A DNA stretch of 64,000 nt, taken from positions 1 to 64,000 of the forward strand of contig DASYZG010000073.1 in the NCBI GenBank assembly GCA_035946575.1, given 5' to 3'. Source of the DNA: Gp13-AA77 sp035946575. GTDB lineage: Bacteria; Acidobacteriota; Terriglobia; UBA7540. The notes beneath the pieces are model-generated. The model did no database searches. It was given only the letters and a program-made list of their open reading frames with translations, and had not been told where the DNA came from. The translations under genes were made by a program, and so were the position numbers. This document shows, one piece after another, positions 27,216 to 34,895 of the stretch (the first letter of the stretch is position 1; every line of letters begins with the position of its first letter).

Positions 27216-27971
27216 CTACGAGCCGCCTTCTTCCTTCGGCGGCGTCAGCAGCAGGAGTGAAAGCACGTATTCGGACCCGCTCCCGTCCCGGAGTTTTGCC
27301 TGTAAGGCGCAGTTTCCGAGGTCATCGGCGACCACGGCGGGCAACGCCTTGTAAGCCGGGTTGGCAGGCACCAGGCTCATCAGCACCGGATGCTCGGTTC
27401 CGGCAGCCTTTGCGCTCATCCGGGACGCCTCCTCGAAGCTCAGCGGCTTCGTCACGTCGAGGTCGGCGGCCAGCGGCGTGAGCAAAAGAAAGTCCCGGTA
27501 CTCCGCCTTCTCCGCTTCATCGCTCCCGGGAGGCACCTGGACGTAGCGCATGGTGTAGAATCCCGGCTTCAGCTTCTGATCGAGCGAGTCCTCCGGCTCC
27601 AGCATCACGAACCTTAGCAGGCCCACAACGGCTCCGGTCTCCAGACCTCCGTACAGGACCTGGGACTGCTTCGCAGCCTGCTTCCTGACAAGCACGGACT
27701 TCACCCACCAGACGTCGCAGACCGGGTTGCTGGCAGTTCCGGCGGTTCGCAACACTCGCGAGCCCCGAGGATCCAACTGACTGCTCAAAGCGGCCGGCAC
27801 GCCGAGGGACGACAACGCCGGCGACGGCTGCAGCGCAAACTCCGACTGGCCGGCGGCGATGCCGCTCAGTCCCAGCAGGAGCCCCGCCCCCAGCAGAGCG
27901 ATTCGAAGCCCTCTATCCCTGATGGATAGCCCGCATCTCACGTTTCGTTTCTCTGTCCGATCATCTCTCAT
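27216..27971 (-). CDS. Secreted hypothetical protein
   Basis: A 251-residue exported protein. The signal peptide is LRIALLGAGLLLGLSGIAAGQ (about residues 19-40). The mature part contains two blocks: WWVKSVLVRKQAAKQSQVLYGGLETGAVVGLLRF and FYTMRYVQVPPGSDEAEKAEYRDFLLLTPLAAD. This fits a family of acidobacterial exported proteins of unknown function, possibly a beta-sandwich. No catalytic motif is seen. The frame opens to 28079; I start at the ATG at 27971, which gives a normal signal-peptide length, though the ribosome binding site (GGGG) is weak. Confidence 0.7.
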   Translation of the reverse strand: MRDDRTEKRNVRCGLSIRDRGLRIALLGAGLLLGLSGIAAGQSEFALQPSPALSSLGVPAALSSQLDPRGSRVLRTAGTASNPVCDVWWVKSVLVRKQAAKQSQVLYGGLETGAVVGLLRFVMLEPEDSLDQKLKPGFYTMRYVQVPPGSDEAEKAEYRDFLLLTPLAADLDVTKPLSFEEASRMSAKAAGTEHPVLMSLVPANPAYKALPAVVADDLGNCALQAKLRDGSGSEYVLSLLLLTPPKEEGGS

Positions 27972-28299
27972 GTTGTACCCCAAAAGAAGTTCCTGAGGCC
28001 GCCCGGCGCGGTCAGCGACGCCCGATTCCGGCATCCGGCCGGAGCGACTCGTTGATTGGCGCGACAATCTATTCCGCATGCGGCCTTCAGGTTTTTAACG
28101 CTTGCACGCGCCTGGCGCGTCCGGGGGGTATGGCAGTGGGCCGCGACCTAAAGACGTCAACCCGATGCCACACAAAAGTATAACAATGGCGAGTGGCGCG
28201 CAGCAAGCAGATGGGAGGCCAGGTGATGCTCTAATTTTGTGTTGGTGCGATGTTGGAGAGAGTTGGATGCGGCTGTAAGTGACTGACGAATCGTTGCTT

Positions 28300-28965
28300 T
28301 CACGATTTACGCATAAGTTCATTCTCGAAATCCTCAAGCATATCGATATGCTCGTCTGTTGGCAGTGGGGCCGTGGAGAAGTACTTCTTCTCAGCGAATG
28401 GAGTTTCTACCCGTCGCTCGATATTGAAGATCGCAGGGGCCTGCTTCACTGTCAACGCATCGTAGGAGATTGTGACTGCCGTTGCCTGATAGGTGACCTC
28501 TCGGCCAAAAAACTGAGGGACTCGCTCAGATATCCTCTCAGCGATGCCGGACAGGGCTGCGTTCAGGCTTCCCATGTCGATCTCGCTGTGGAATGTTAAC
28601 TGGCTGACGTAGGCGCGTCGCGAAATCATTGCGGGATCGTAAGACAGCCCGTGCGTTTCCGATAGCCACATAAGCGCTTCATGTAAAACCTGCTCGGAAT
28701 CAGATGTTGAAGAGGCTGTGTCCACAACAATCCCTTGCGGGAAAATTTGAATCTTGTCAATCGTTACATCTCCAGCCCGCCCCATTTCGAAAGTCACACC
28801 CTTAGTTTCATCGAATTCCTCGGCAGTTTTGGGGTACTTCAAGAACCCGTATCGCTCAACAAGGGCTTGTACTAATTGAGGGTAGTAAGCCCGCCCTCGT
28901 GGATTAAGATCAATGGGCTCGACGAAGGCGAACAGCCTAGCGAGTGTTACCGCCGATAGCTGCAT
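28300..28965 (-). CDS. Unknown protein, third gene of the toxin/antitoxin-like operon
   Basis: A 221-residue soluble-looking protein that I do not recognise. The N-terminal region reads DLNPRGRAYYPQLVQALVERYGFLKYPKT, and a central part has alternating hydrophobic strands (VTIDKIQIFPQGIVVDTASS). Helices and acidic residues follow to the C-terminus. There is no membrane segment, signal or nuclease motif that I can see. Its ATG overlaps the 3' end of the XRE gene by 29 bases, so the two are translationally coupled. By position it could be a second toxin, an effector or an accessory factor. Codon and base composition differ from the flanking GC-rich genes. Confidence 0.75.
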   Translation of the reverse strand: MQLSAVTLARLFAFVEPIDLNPRGRAYYPQLVQALVERYGFLKYPKTAEEFDETKGVTFEMGRAGDVTIDKIQIFPQGIVVDTASSTSDSEQVLHEALMWLSETHGLSYDPAMISRRAYVSQLTFHSEIDMGSLNAALSGIAERISERVPQFFGREVTYQATAVTISYDALTVKQAPAIFNIERRVETPFAEKKYFSTAPLPTDEHIDMLEDFENELMRKS

Positions 28966-29584
28966 GTCCCTGCCTCCTTTGGTTGTCTAGCGGCCAGGGA
29001 ATGACGTTTGATCGTGCTGACTGTGACCCTGGTTCTGTCTGACACAGTGCTCTGATCATCGCCCTTCCGTTCTCGATATCGATAGGAGCCGATTGCAACG
29101 GTTTTGATTGCGAGTGATCCGACCCCGCAATTTGTTGTGAAACAGCGTCCGAGGCCGCTAACACACTGTCGATAACGGCATAAGCGGTCATTGTGGAAGC
29201 GGCTGAGGCAACACCAGAAGCACGCCGTTCAGTTTCCTCTTCAAACGTCGGGATACTCGTAAATTCTTTCTCGGAAAGGTCCGAAGAGAAACGAGCCAAG
29301 TCGCCAAATGAGACGAACCGGCCTATGAACGCCATGTCGAGACCTCCGGCGATTCTTCCAACGGTGTTGAATGTCAAATTGCCGTAGTCTTGATCCTCAG
29401 CCCTTGATACGACACCTTGAGTGAGACTCGCTCGTTCTGCCAACGCGGCTTGAGAACCGCAATGTTTCTTTCTCAGTGTCTTAATTTGAAAGGCAACGGA
29501 ACGCTTAAGTAAAGCGAGCGCGAACTCCTCTCGGTACTTTTTGCTTTTCGCAAGTTTGCCCCAAATATCCTCAGCGGTATTCAT
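28937..29584 (-). CDS. XRE-family antitoxin-like regulator with C-terminal extension
   Basis: A 215-residue protein. A helical N-terminus leads into a helix-turn-helix (about residues 37-75): QIKTLRKKHCGSQAALAERA and QGVVSRAEDQDYGNLTFNTVGRI. IGRFVSFGDLARFSSDLSEKEF and IPTFEEE then form the C-terminal arm typical of antitoxins paired with Gp49/RelE-like toxins. An extra 90 residues, Ser/Ala-rich then basic, follow and are unusual for the family. Its ATG overlaps the upstream toxin-like gene by 14 bases. It probably represses the operon by binding the inverted repeats at 30016-30043. Confidence 0.82.
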   Translation of the reverse strand: MNTAEDIWGKLAKSKKYREEFALALLKRSVAFQIKTLRKKHCGSQAALAERASLTQGVVSRAEDQDYGNLTFNTVGRIAGGLDMAFIGRFVSFGDLARFSSDLSEKEFTSIPTFEEETERRASGVASAASTMTAYAVIDSVLAASDAVSQQIAGSDHSQSKPLQSAPIDIENGRAMIRALCQTEPGSQSARSNVIPWPLDNQRRQGHAAIGGNTR

Positions 29585-29975
29585 GAGCCTCTCCTATTCC
29601 AGCCTCTAGGTCTCGTTTGTAACGGAGAGCCAAGTCAAAAGCGTTTGGGGGATCGTAAACGCCCCTGATGCCCTTCCCACAGCCAAGCAAAAGAATGAAC
29701 TCATGCTCTGTACTCGGAGGCCAAATCCCAACAGGACGAAATCTGCGTTTCGGCTTTCCTTCGATTTGGAATCGAACCTCTCCTAACCCCTCGTGCTCTC
29801 TCTTTAGAACTTTGAACTCCTTGGTGTCTCTGTCTTCCCAATCTTCGGTCGCCGCAAGCGTGGTAAGCGTCGCGTCGAAGACCGCTTGTACGGCCGGCTC
29901 CTGAGCGGCATACCAGTCCTGGATAGGGCATGTGCCGCCATCCAAATGGTAGGCTTTGAACGTCCACAACGGCAT
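29571..29975 (-). CDS. Gp49/RelE-like toxin candidate
   Basis: A 134-residue protein beginning MPLWTFKAYHLDGGTCPIQD. The middle carries GLGEVRFQIEGKPKRRFRPVGIW and FILLLGCGKGIRGVYDPPNAF, the strand-helix order of small RelE/HigB-type toxins of the phage Gp49-like family, which usually cleave mRNA on ribosomes. The assignment is by fold pattern and by the following XRE gene; catalytic residues are not certain. The frame continues upstream as open sequence, but that part is antisense to the transposase. The ATG at 29975 with GGGAGA upstream is the natural start. First gene of the operon. Confidence 0.72.
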   Translation of the reverse strand: MPLWTFKAYHLDGGTCPIQDWYAAQEPAVQAVFDATLTTLAATEDWEDRDTKEFKVLKREHEGLGEVRFQIEGKPKRRFRPVGIWPPSTEHEFILLLGCGKGIRGVYDPPNAFDLALRYKRDLEAGIGEAHEYR

Positions 29976-30015
29976 GTTACCGCACTTTCTCCCGCAATGC
30001 AATATTACATTTCTT

Positions 30016-30043
30016 GCTTGACAAGCTAAATGCAATTTTGCAT
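30016..30043. promoter_or_regulatory. Inverted repeats upstream of the toxin/antitoxin operon
   Basis: GCTTG-A-CAAGC (30016-30026) and ATGCAA-TT-TTGCAT (30030-30043) lie 40-70 bases upstream of the toxin-like gene (minus strand) in AT-rich DNA. They are good candidates for XRE antitoxin operators. The exact promoter hexamers are unclear. Confidence 0.5.
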
Positions 30044-30067
30044 AATAAGCGCATGTTGCAGAAAGCA

Positions 30068-30112
30068 AAAGGCCAGCAAGCGCGATCTGAATCACGAGTG
30101 CTGGCCTTTTTC
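30068..30112. terminator. Bidirectional terminator hairpin
   Basis: AAAGGCCAGCA (30068-30078) pairs perfectly with TGCTGGCCTTT (30099-30109) over a 20-base loop. A T-run follows on the plus strand and an A-run precedes it. It would insulate the toxin/antitoxin promoter from the transposase side. Confidence 0.7.
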
Positions 30113-30249
30113 TCTTGTGGGCCTGGCGTGGTGCTGCCCCTGCCGTCTGGAGGCAAGGGGACAGAGGGTCCGAACCCCTCCAGGTCCACCGCAGTAAAAA
30201 CTCTCCCCGCAAGCGGTTGCCGCCGCTCACGGGGAATGTCCTCGGGTAT

Positions 30250-30291
30250 GAGCCAAGGACAGGGTTGTGTAACCCGCTGTCATTTTGGCTC
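30250..30291 (+). other. Hairpin directly upstream of the transposase gene
   Basis: GAGCCAA (30250-30256) pairs with TTGGCTC (30285-30291). Inside, GACAGGGTT (30258-30266) pairs with AACCC-GC-TGTC (30271-30281, GC bulge) over a GTGT loop. It ends 26 bases before the transposase ATG, so it could block read-through expression, as in many insertion sequences, or be part of the element's end. Confidence 0.5.
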
Positions 30292-30317
30292 TGACGCCCG
30301 AAGAAAGCAAGGGCCAA

Positions 30318-31262
30318 ATGACTTGCCACAACTGCCGGACGGAATGCCGCAAGTTTTGGAAGACCCTCAAGGGGCAGCAAAGGTATCGCTGCTGCAAGTG
30401 TTTTAAGACCTACTCTGAGCCGCGCAACGAACACCTGGGCGGCATGTACACCGCGCCAGAGACGGTCGAGCAAATCGTGAAGCTGTTCGTTGAGGGTTGC
30501 TCGATTCGCTCCATCGAGCGGCTGACCGGCGCGCATCAAGTGACGATCCTCAAGGTACTGGAACTGGCGGGGCGGCGCTGTGGGCGGCTGATGGAAGCGA
30601 CGATCCGCAACGTACCAGTCAAAGACGTTCAATGCGACGAGATGTGGGGATTCGTCTACTGCAAGGAAAAGCGGAACGTGACCGGCGATCCTGAACGCGG
30701 AGACGCCTATTGCTTCGTCGGAATCGAGCGGAACAGCAAGCTGATTCTGACATGGCATCTCGGACGGCGTTCGGCGCTCGATACAGCGATCTTCATTGAG
30801 AAACTGAACGCGGCAACTGACGGTCACTTTCAGATCGCCACAGACGGCTTCTCGCCGTACGTGGATGCCATCCTTACGAGTCTCGGAACGCGGGTAGACT
30901 TCTCGCAGTTGATCAAGGTTTATGCCGCGCCAGCCGAAAACGAAACTCGCTACTCGCCAGCCAGAGTGGTAGAGGTTATCGCAAAGCCCGTTTGGGGCCA
31001 GCCGGACGCCGCGCGGATTTGCACGTCTCATGTCGAGCGGCAAAACTTGACGATGCGAATGCACATCCGGCGACTGACCCGCCTTACGAATGCCTTTTCA
31101 AAGAAGCGGGAGAATCTGAAATGGGCTCTCGCGCTACACTTTGGCTGGTACAATTTCTGTCGGACGCATCGCACGATCCGCGTCACCCCGGTTATGGAAG
31201 CGGGGATTACAGCACGCATATGGACGGTTGGGGAACTTTTGGGAGCGAATCCCAAGCCGTGA
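30318..31262 (+). CDS. IS1-family-type transposase
   Basis: A 314-residue transposase with an N-terminal zinc ribbon (MTCHNCRTECRKF and YRCCKCFKTY). A helix-turn-helix follows (TVEQIVKLFVEGCSIRSIERL), then the DDE catalytic core: VQCDEMWGFVYCK (first Asp, about residue 110), IATDGFSPY (second Asp, about 175) and HVERQNLTMRMHIRRLTRL (Glu, about 242). This is the order of IS1/ISH-like transposases in one unbroken frame, without the frameshift of classical IS1. The ATG at 30318 fits the zinc ribbon start. I could not find convincing terminal inverted repeats right around it. Confidence 0.9.
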   Translation: MTCHNCRTECRKFWKTLKGQQRYRCCKCFKTYSEPRNEHLGGMYTAPETVEQIVKLFVEGCSIRSIERLTGAHQVTILKVLELAGRRCGRLMEATIRNVPVKDVQCDEMWGFVYCKEKRNVTGDPERGDAYCFVGIERNSKLILTWHLGRRSALDTAIFIEKLNAATDGHFQIATDGFSPYVDAILTSLGTRVDFSQLIKVYAAPAENETRYSPARVVEVIAKPVWGQPDAARICTSHVERQNLTMRMHIRRLTRLTNAFSKKRENLKWALALHFGWYNFCRTHRTIRVTPVMEAGITARIWTVGELLGANPKP

Positions 31263-31269
31263 GGGTATC

Positions 31270-31617
31270 GTGGAGAATACGCCGAAGCGACAATTGACCG
31301 AAGCCGACACTTTGAGAGAAGTTAGCTGGCGCTTCAGAATTTGCAATTACCTGTTCACGTTGGGAGGAGCTTGGATTCTCATCTGTCTGGCAGCCTCGGG
31401 GCTAGCAGATCGAATACCGTCTCACAAAGAAGACTTGGCGGGTGTCTCTCTCTTATTGATCATTACGGGGTTCGGAATATTCACGGCAGCGGTCGCCATG
31501 ACCTTGGCGATTTATCGCTGTCCAGTGTGTGACAAGTACCTCAGCAAATTCAGGCCGCGTAAAGAGTATTGCCCACGCTGCGGGGCCAAGGTGCGCAGCT
31601 CATCAACACAGAATTAG
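31270..31617 (+). CDS. Zinc-ribbon membrane protein
   Basis: A 115-residue protein with a GTG start (GAGGG upstream), 7 bases past the transposase stop. Two membrane segments, YLFTLGGAWILICLAASGLA and VSLLLIITGFGIFTAAVAMTLAI, are followed by a C-terminal zinc ribbon (CPVCDKYLSKFRPRKEYCPRCGAK). The ribbon faces the cytoplasm if both termini are inside. The function is unknown. Its stop codon lies inside the right-hand inverted repeat of the island, which supports it as cargo. Confidence 0.65.
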   Translation: MENTPKRQLTEADTLREVSWRFRICNYLFTLGGAWILICLAASGLADRIPSHKEDLAGVSLLLIITGFGIFTAAVAMTLAIYRCPVCDKYLSKFRPRKEYCPRCGAKVRSSSTQN

Positions 31618-31964
31618 AGCACGACCGGAGGCCAGGTGGTGCTCTTAGTTTAGAATCCCGGCCCCTGGCCCTTGGCCCCTCTTCCCTGAGTTGACCCCGT
31701 GCCTTACGAGAAGGCATACTGCCGTCAGTGCCACATCTTGTTGGCCGCGGGCAAGTGCAATTGGGGTTGGGGACCGGGCGCTGGGGGTCAGACCGGGGAT
31801 CAGGTGTCAGGAGCCGGGGCTGAGGCGAAGGGTTAGTTCAGGGGTTGCCTGCCAGGACTTCAGGTGTCAGCAGGTGTCGGGAAAACAAGCGAGTCCAAGG
31901 TGCCCACCGGTCACCGCGAACTCCCAACCCATGATCCCTTAGCCCTGCGTTGACAAACTGCCAG
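31618..31964. repeat. Intergenic microrepeat spacer
   Basis: This 347-base spacer holds the right island repeat (to 31647). After it come runs of the words CCCTGGCCC, GGGGACCGGGCGCTGGGG, CAGGTGTCAGGAG and CAGGTGTCAGCAGGTGTCGGG. A short frame at 31700 with two CxxC-like cysteines is eaten by these repeats and is not called. Confidence 0.5.
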
Positions 31965-34787
31965 ATGGCAACCGCTACACAAGCCGATCGCGCCGCTGTC
32001 GAGGAGCAGGTTCTCGGCATCATCCGCGAGATCCTGCGTGAGCTGGGATCGGAGCAGGCCGCGCGGAACGCCAGGCTCAGCTCGACGCTCGAGCGCGAGC
32101 TGGGTCTCGGCAGCCTGGAACGCGTCGAACTGCTGGTGCGCTGCGAGAAACGCTTCGGGCGGCAGTTGCCCGACACGCTGGCGCAGAACGCCGAAACCCC
32201 CGCTGACTGGGTCAAGGCGCTGATGGTCGGGCAGGCAAGCGCCGGCGACCGGCAGCGCTATCGGATTGAGCAGCCGGAGCGCGAAGCACCGGCGGCGCCC
32301 CAGGATGCCCAGACCTGGACCGAGGTGCTGTGGCGGCACGCCGAAGTGGAGCCCGACCGCGTCCAGATCCACCTGCTCGAAGGCGACTCCGGCCAGGACA
32401 TCACCTACGGCAAGCTCCTCGAAACCTCGCTCCGGGTCGCGGCCGGCCTGGAGGCGCGCGGTCTCGAGCCGAATGAGACTGTGGCCATCATGCTGCCGAC
32501 CTCGGCGGATTTCTTTTACTCGTTTTTCGGGGTGATGCTGGCCGGCGGCATTGCGGTGCCCATTTATCCGCCCGCGCGCCCGGACAAGATCGAAGAGTAC
32601 GTGAAGCGGCAGGTGAAGATTCTCCACAACGCCGAAGTGCGCTTCCTGATCACCTGGGATCGCGCGCGCTCGGTCTCGAACCTGATGGGTTTGAGCCTCC
32701 CCAGCCTGCTGGGCGTGACTTCGGTGGCGGAACTCGAACGCGCCGGGCGCGACAGCGGCACGCGACGGCGCTCGCGCGACGTCCAGGCCGCCGATATCGC
32801 CTTCATCCAGTACACCTCCGGGTCCACCGGCGATCCGAAAGGCGTGGTACTGACGCAAGCGAACGTCCTCGCCAACGTGCGCGGCATCGGCTGGGCGGTA
32901 AAGTTCCGCCCCGACGACATTGTGGTGACGTGGCTGCCGCTCTACCACGACATGGGCCTGATCGGCTCGTGGCTCTTCAGCATCTACTTTGGCGCGCCCA
33001 TCACCGTGCTTTCGCCGCTCGACTTTCTGGCGCGGCCGGAGCGCTGGCTGTGGGCGCTGCACGATTCCGGCGGATCGCTCTGCCCTGCCCCGAATTTCGC
33101 CTACGAGCTTTGCGCCCGCAAGATTCGCGAGGAGGCGCTGGCCGGGCTCGATTTAAGCCGCTGGCGTATCGCCATCAATGCCGGCGAAGCCGTGCTGCCC
33201 GACACCCTGACGCGATTCGCGCAGCGCTTCGCGCCTTACGGGTTCCGCCCCGAAGCTTACGTGCCCTGTTACGGCCTGGCCGAATCGTCGGTGGCTCTGA
33301 CCTTTCCCGCCATCGATCGCCCGCCGCGCATCGACACCATCGAGCGCCGCGCCTACTCGCGAGAGGGTCATGCGGTGCCCTCCACTGCCGAGGCCGCGAA
33401 CGGCAACGGCGCCGGGTCCGATCCCGGACTGCTCAGGTTTGTCGCCAATGGCATGCCGCTGCCGGGCCACGAGGTGCAGCTCGTGGACGAGGAGGGCCAC
33501 GTGGTCGGCGAGCGCATCCAGGGCCGAATTCTTTTCCGCGGGGCCTCGCGGACGCCGGGATATTATCGCAATCCCAAGGCATCGAGCGCCGTCATCGACG
33601 CGGAGGGTTGGATGGATTCCGGCGACCTTGGCTACTGGGCCGAGGGGGAGTTGTTTGTCACCGGGCGCGCCAAGGACCTGATCATCCGCGCCGGGCACAA
33701 CATCGTGCCCCAGGAGATCGAAGCCGTCACGGCCGAGGTGAAGGGCGTGCGGCGCGGCTGCGTGGCCGCCTTCGGCAGCCGCGATCCGCGTTCAGGGACG
33801 GAACGCGTGGTGGTGGTGGCCGAGACGCGCGAGACCCACGCTCAGGAGCGCAAGCGCATCCGCACCGAGATCATCCACAAGGTGGCCGCGGCCGGCGTGC
33901 CGCCTGACCGCATCGTGCTGGCGCCTCCCGGGGCCATTCCCAAGACATCAAGCGGCAAAATCCGCCGCCACGAAACGCGGCGCCTCTTCGAATCCGGCAA
34001 ACTCGGCGGCATCCACCGACCGGCATGGGTGCAGATCGCGAACCTCGCGCTCTCGAATCTCGGCAACTGGACGTATCGCCGAACCCTGAAGACCGCCATT
34101 ATGCTTTATCGCGGCTATAGCGCCGCCGTCTGGGCTGCGCTTTCCTGGGCCGGCGGCGCGCTCGCGTCCAGTCTGCCGGGCGCGCATCGCCGCGCTCGGG
34201 TGGCGCGCGCCGCGGTCCGCGGCATTCTGGGCCTCACCGGCCAGCCGGTGAAGCTCGAACTCGCCGCCGTCCTGCCCAATCCGAGTCCGGTGGTGCTGGT
34301 GGCCAATCGCGCCGGAGCGCTCGACTCCGTGATCCTCGCCGCCGCGCTCCCGCGCCTGGTTCTGCTGGCCGACACGGGCGATGTGCGCTTCATGCCGCCG
34401 CGCGTCTCGCGGCTCTTGCGGCATCTCGTCGTCCAGCCGGTGGCGAGCGAGGCTTATCCTCCGGGCGGGCGGCTGCGCGACCGCATCAAGCAGGCGCTCG
34501 GCGAGCGCGAGTCCGTGCTGCTGCTCTCGGATAGCGCCCCGGGCGAGCCGGCGCACCTGAGCCGCTTCCGGCTGGACGCGTTCCACGCCGCGCAAGTCAC
34601 GGGCTACCCGCTGGTGCCCGTGGGCGTCCGGGGGACGTCGCATGTGCTCGATCCGCGGCACCGCGGCATGCATCATCGCGCCGTGATCAAGATCGGACGC
34701 GCCATCCAGCCGGGTCCCTGCGCCGATCGCGAAATCATCGAACTGCGGGAGCGCGTGCGAAGTGACATTGCAGAATTGTGCCGGTAG
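31965..34787 (+). CDS. ACP / fatty-acyl-AMP ligase / degenerate PlsC-like fusion
   Basis: A 940-residue three-domain protein. Residues 1-95 form an acyl-carrier domain with the phosphopantetheine site ELGLGSLERVELL. Residues about 110-690 are a fatty-acyl-AMP ligase, with the P-loop-like IQYTSGSTGDPKGVVLT, YHDMGLIGSW, YGLAESSVAL and SGDLGYWAEGELFVTGR, and C-terminal SSGKIRRHETR. Residues about 740-940 are PlsC-like, but the catalytic NH-x4-D is N-R-A-G-A-L-D, with His replaced by Arg, and FPEGTR reads SDSAPGE. The protein should adenylate a fatty acid and load it on its own ACP. The acyltransferase part is probably inactive or altered. It is followed by plsY. The ATG at 31965 lacks a strong ribosome binding site. 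Confidence 0.88.
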   Translation: MATATQADRAAVEEQVLGIIREILRELGSEQAARNARLSSTLERELGLGSLERVELLVRCEKRFGRQLPDTLAQNAETPADWVKALMVGQASAGDRQRYRIEQPEREAPAAPQDAQTWTEVLWRHAEVEPDRVQIHLLEGDSGQDITYGKLLETSLRVAAGLEARGLEPNETVAIMLPTSADFFYSFFGVMLAGGIAVPIYPPARPDKIEEYVKRQVKILHNAEVRFLITWDRARSVSNLMGLSLPSLLGVTSVAELERAGRDSGTRRRSRDVQAADIAFIQYTSGSTGDPKGVVLTQANVLANVRGIGWAVKFRPDDIVVTWLPLYHDMGLIGSWLFSIYFGAPITVLSPLDFLARPERWLWALHDSGGSLCPAPNFAYELCARKIREEALAGLDLSRWRIAINAGEAVLPDTLTRFAQRFAPYGFRPEAYVPCYGLAESSVALTFPAIDRPPRIDTIERRAYSREGHAVPSTAEAANGNGAGSDPGLLRFVANGMPLPGHEVQLVDEEGHVVGERIQGRILFRGASRTPGYYRNPKASSAVIDAEGWMDSGDLGYWAEGELFVTGRAKDLIIRAGHNIVPQEIEAVTAEVKGVRRGCVAAFGSRDPRSGTERVVVVAETRETHAQERKRIRTEIIHKVAAAGVPPDRIVLAPPGAIPKTSSGKIRRHETRRLFESGKLGGIHRPAWVQIANLALSNLGNWTYRRTLKTAIMLYRGYSAAVWAALSWAGGALASSLPGAHRRARVARAAVRGILGLTGQPVKLELAAVLPNPSPVVLVANRAGALDSVILAAALPRLVLLADTGDVRFMPPRVSRLLRHLVVQPVASEAYPPGGRLRDRIKQALGERESVLLLSDSAPGEPAHLSRFRLDAFHAAQVTGYPLVPVGVRGTSHVLDPRHRGMHHRAVIKIGRAIQPGPCADREIIELRERVRSDIAELCR

Positions 34788-34895
34788 CCGGCTGCCGCCC
34801 TTCGGCCGGCGGTCCTCGATCTTCGGGTAGCGCGGCGGGCTGGCAGTGGTTCGAGTTTCGTTCTCGACCTTAACGCTTGATTCTTAACTCTTCCG

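Larger units (their letters stand above)
28214..31647. mobile_element. Candidate mobile island bounded by repeats
   Basis: A 3.4-kb AT-richer block. Its flanks share GGAGGCCAGGTGRTGCTCT (28214-28232 and 31627-31645, one mismatch) as direct repeats. Just inside, GCTCTAATTTTGTGTT (28228-28243) is the inverted copy of AACACAGAATTAGAGC (31605-31620), 15 of 16 bases. Inside are a three-gene toxin/antitoxin-like operon, an IS1-type transposase and a zinc-ribbon membrane protein. No integrase is present, so mobility would be in trans or by the IS1-type enzyme. Confidence 0.6.

Noticed and set aside
26900..27481. A 194-codon plus-strand frame starting with a hydrophobic stretch
   Set aside because: The membrane-like beginning is followed by Pro/Arg-rich sequence that runs antisense into a secreted protein; no ribosome binding site.
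30119..30191. A functional tRNA gene
   Set aside because: T-arm and acceptor pairing can be drawn, but there is no D-arm consensus, the T-loop is TCCGAAC and the end is CCG, not CCA.
29976..31064. Upstream extension of the toxin-like frame
   Set aside because: The extension is antisense to the transposase and passes the operator repeats and terminator; the ATG at 29975 with a ribosome binding site is the natural start.
31605..31647. Integron attC site
   Set aside because: The repeat is quasi-palindromic, but the GTTRRRY and RYYYAAC boxes are absent and no integron integrase is present.
31700..31837. Short frame with two closely spaced CxxC-like cysteines
   Set aside because: It dissolves into GGGGACCGGG/CAGGTGTCAG microrepeats and has no family resemblance.
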